DNA from: Ignavibacteriales bacterium
GTDB lineage: Bacteria; Bacteroidota; Ignavibacteria; Ignavibacteriales; Ignavibacteriaceae
Direction: 5' to 3'
Length of the DNA stretch: 5,623 nt
Assembly: GCA_027347125.1 (NCBI GenBank)
Contig: DAIERC010000024.1
Span: 1 to 5,623 of the forward strand
Of the stretch, positions 5,546 through 5,623 are shown one piece after another (the first letter of the stretch is position 1; each line of letters starts with the position of its first letter). The notes under the pieces were generated by a model, which was not told where the DNA came from, did no database searches, and was given only the letters and a program-made list of their open reading frames with translations. A program made the position numbers and the translations under genes.

Positions 5546-5623
5546 TTATTTTTTAAGATAAGCTTTAGCGGTCTTCACAATATTGTCGGTTGTAAATCCG
5601 TATTGCTCCATTAAAACGCCACC
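5546..5623 (-). CDS. tkt: Transketolase, C-terminal end (N-terminal part off window)
   Basis: The last 25 codons and the TAA are present; the reading frame enters at the window edge. The peptide GGVLMEQYGFTTDNIV followed by KTAKAYLKK matches the C-terminal tail of transketolases, where a GASAP...Y..FG.T.ENIV..AK segment closes the protein. Transketolase is a thiamine-diphosphate enzyme that moves two-carbon units between sugar phosphates in the pentose phosphate pathway. The catalytic parts lie outside the window, so the call rests on this short tail only. A strong terminator follows, so the gene ends its transcript here. Confidence 0.75.
   Translation of the reverse strand, partial: GGVLMEQYGFTTDNIVKTAKAYLKK

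Overview
The window is AT-rich bacterial chromosome with every supported gene on the minus strand. Gene content, the many AAA/TTA/ATA codons, Shine-Dalgarno sites of the AAGGA/GAGGT type and a short secreted beta-barrel protein with a MKK...FAQ-type signal peptide suggest a Bacteroidota/Chlorobi-group bacterium. Ignavibacteria-like is my best guess, but it is an inference and not proven by anything in the window.

Layout in transcription order (high to low coordinates). (1) 5546-5623: last 25 codons of a probable transketolase, followed by a strong intrinsic terminator (5503-5533). (2) 5143-5502: about 360 bp without a convincing gene. It holds degenerate AT-rich repeats, a tentative promoter and a leader with a GC-rich hairpin and a possible 28-codon upstream ORF. 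(3) 3925-5142: a complete PLP-dependent trans-sulfuration family enzyme of the methionine gamma-lyase / cystathionine gamma-lyase / gamma-synthase group. (4) 3112-3780: a small outer-membrane beta-barrel protein, closed by an intrinsic terminator (3061-3094). (5) 1479-3011: malQ, 4-alpha-glucanotransferase, with its own Shine-Dalgarno. (6) 1003-1461: a TerB-family gene 17 bp after malQ, split by a single in-frame TAA at 1312-1314. (7) 1-953: the N-terminal 317 residues of a polytopic GT-C-like membrane protein, running off the window.

malQ, the TerB gene and the membrane protein have short gaps (17 and 49 bp) and are probably one transcript. malQ handles glycogen/maltodextrin turnover and transketolase belongs to the pentose phosphate pathway. 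The PLP enzyme handles sulfur amino acids. These are housekeeping functions that do not form one pathway.

The observation most worth checking is the TerB gene. The reading frame is continuous and family-like on both sides of one TAA codon, so it is a nonsense allele, a sequencing or assembly error, or (least likely) a recoding event. I see no CRISPR array, insertion sequence, tRNA, rRNA or phage gene, and no clear candidate for a new multi-gene system.
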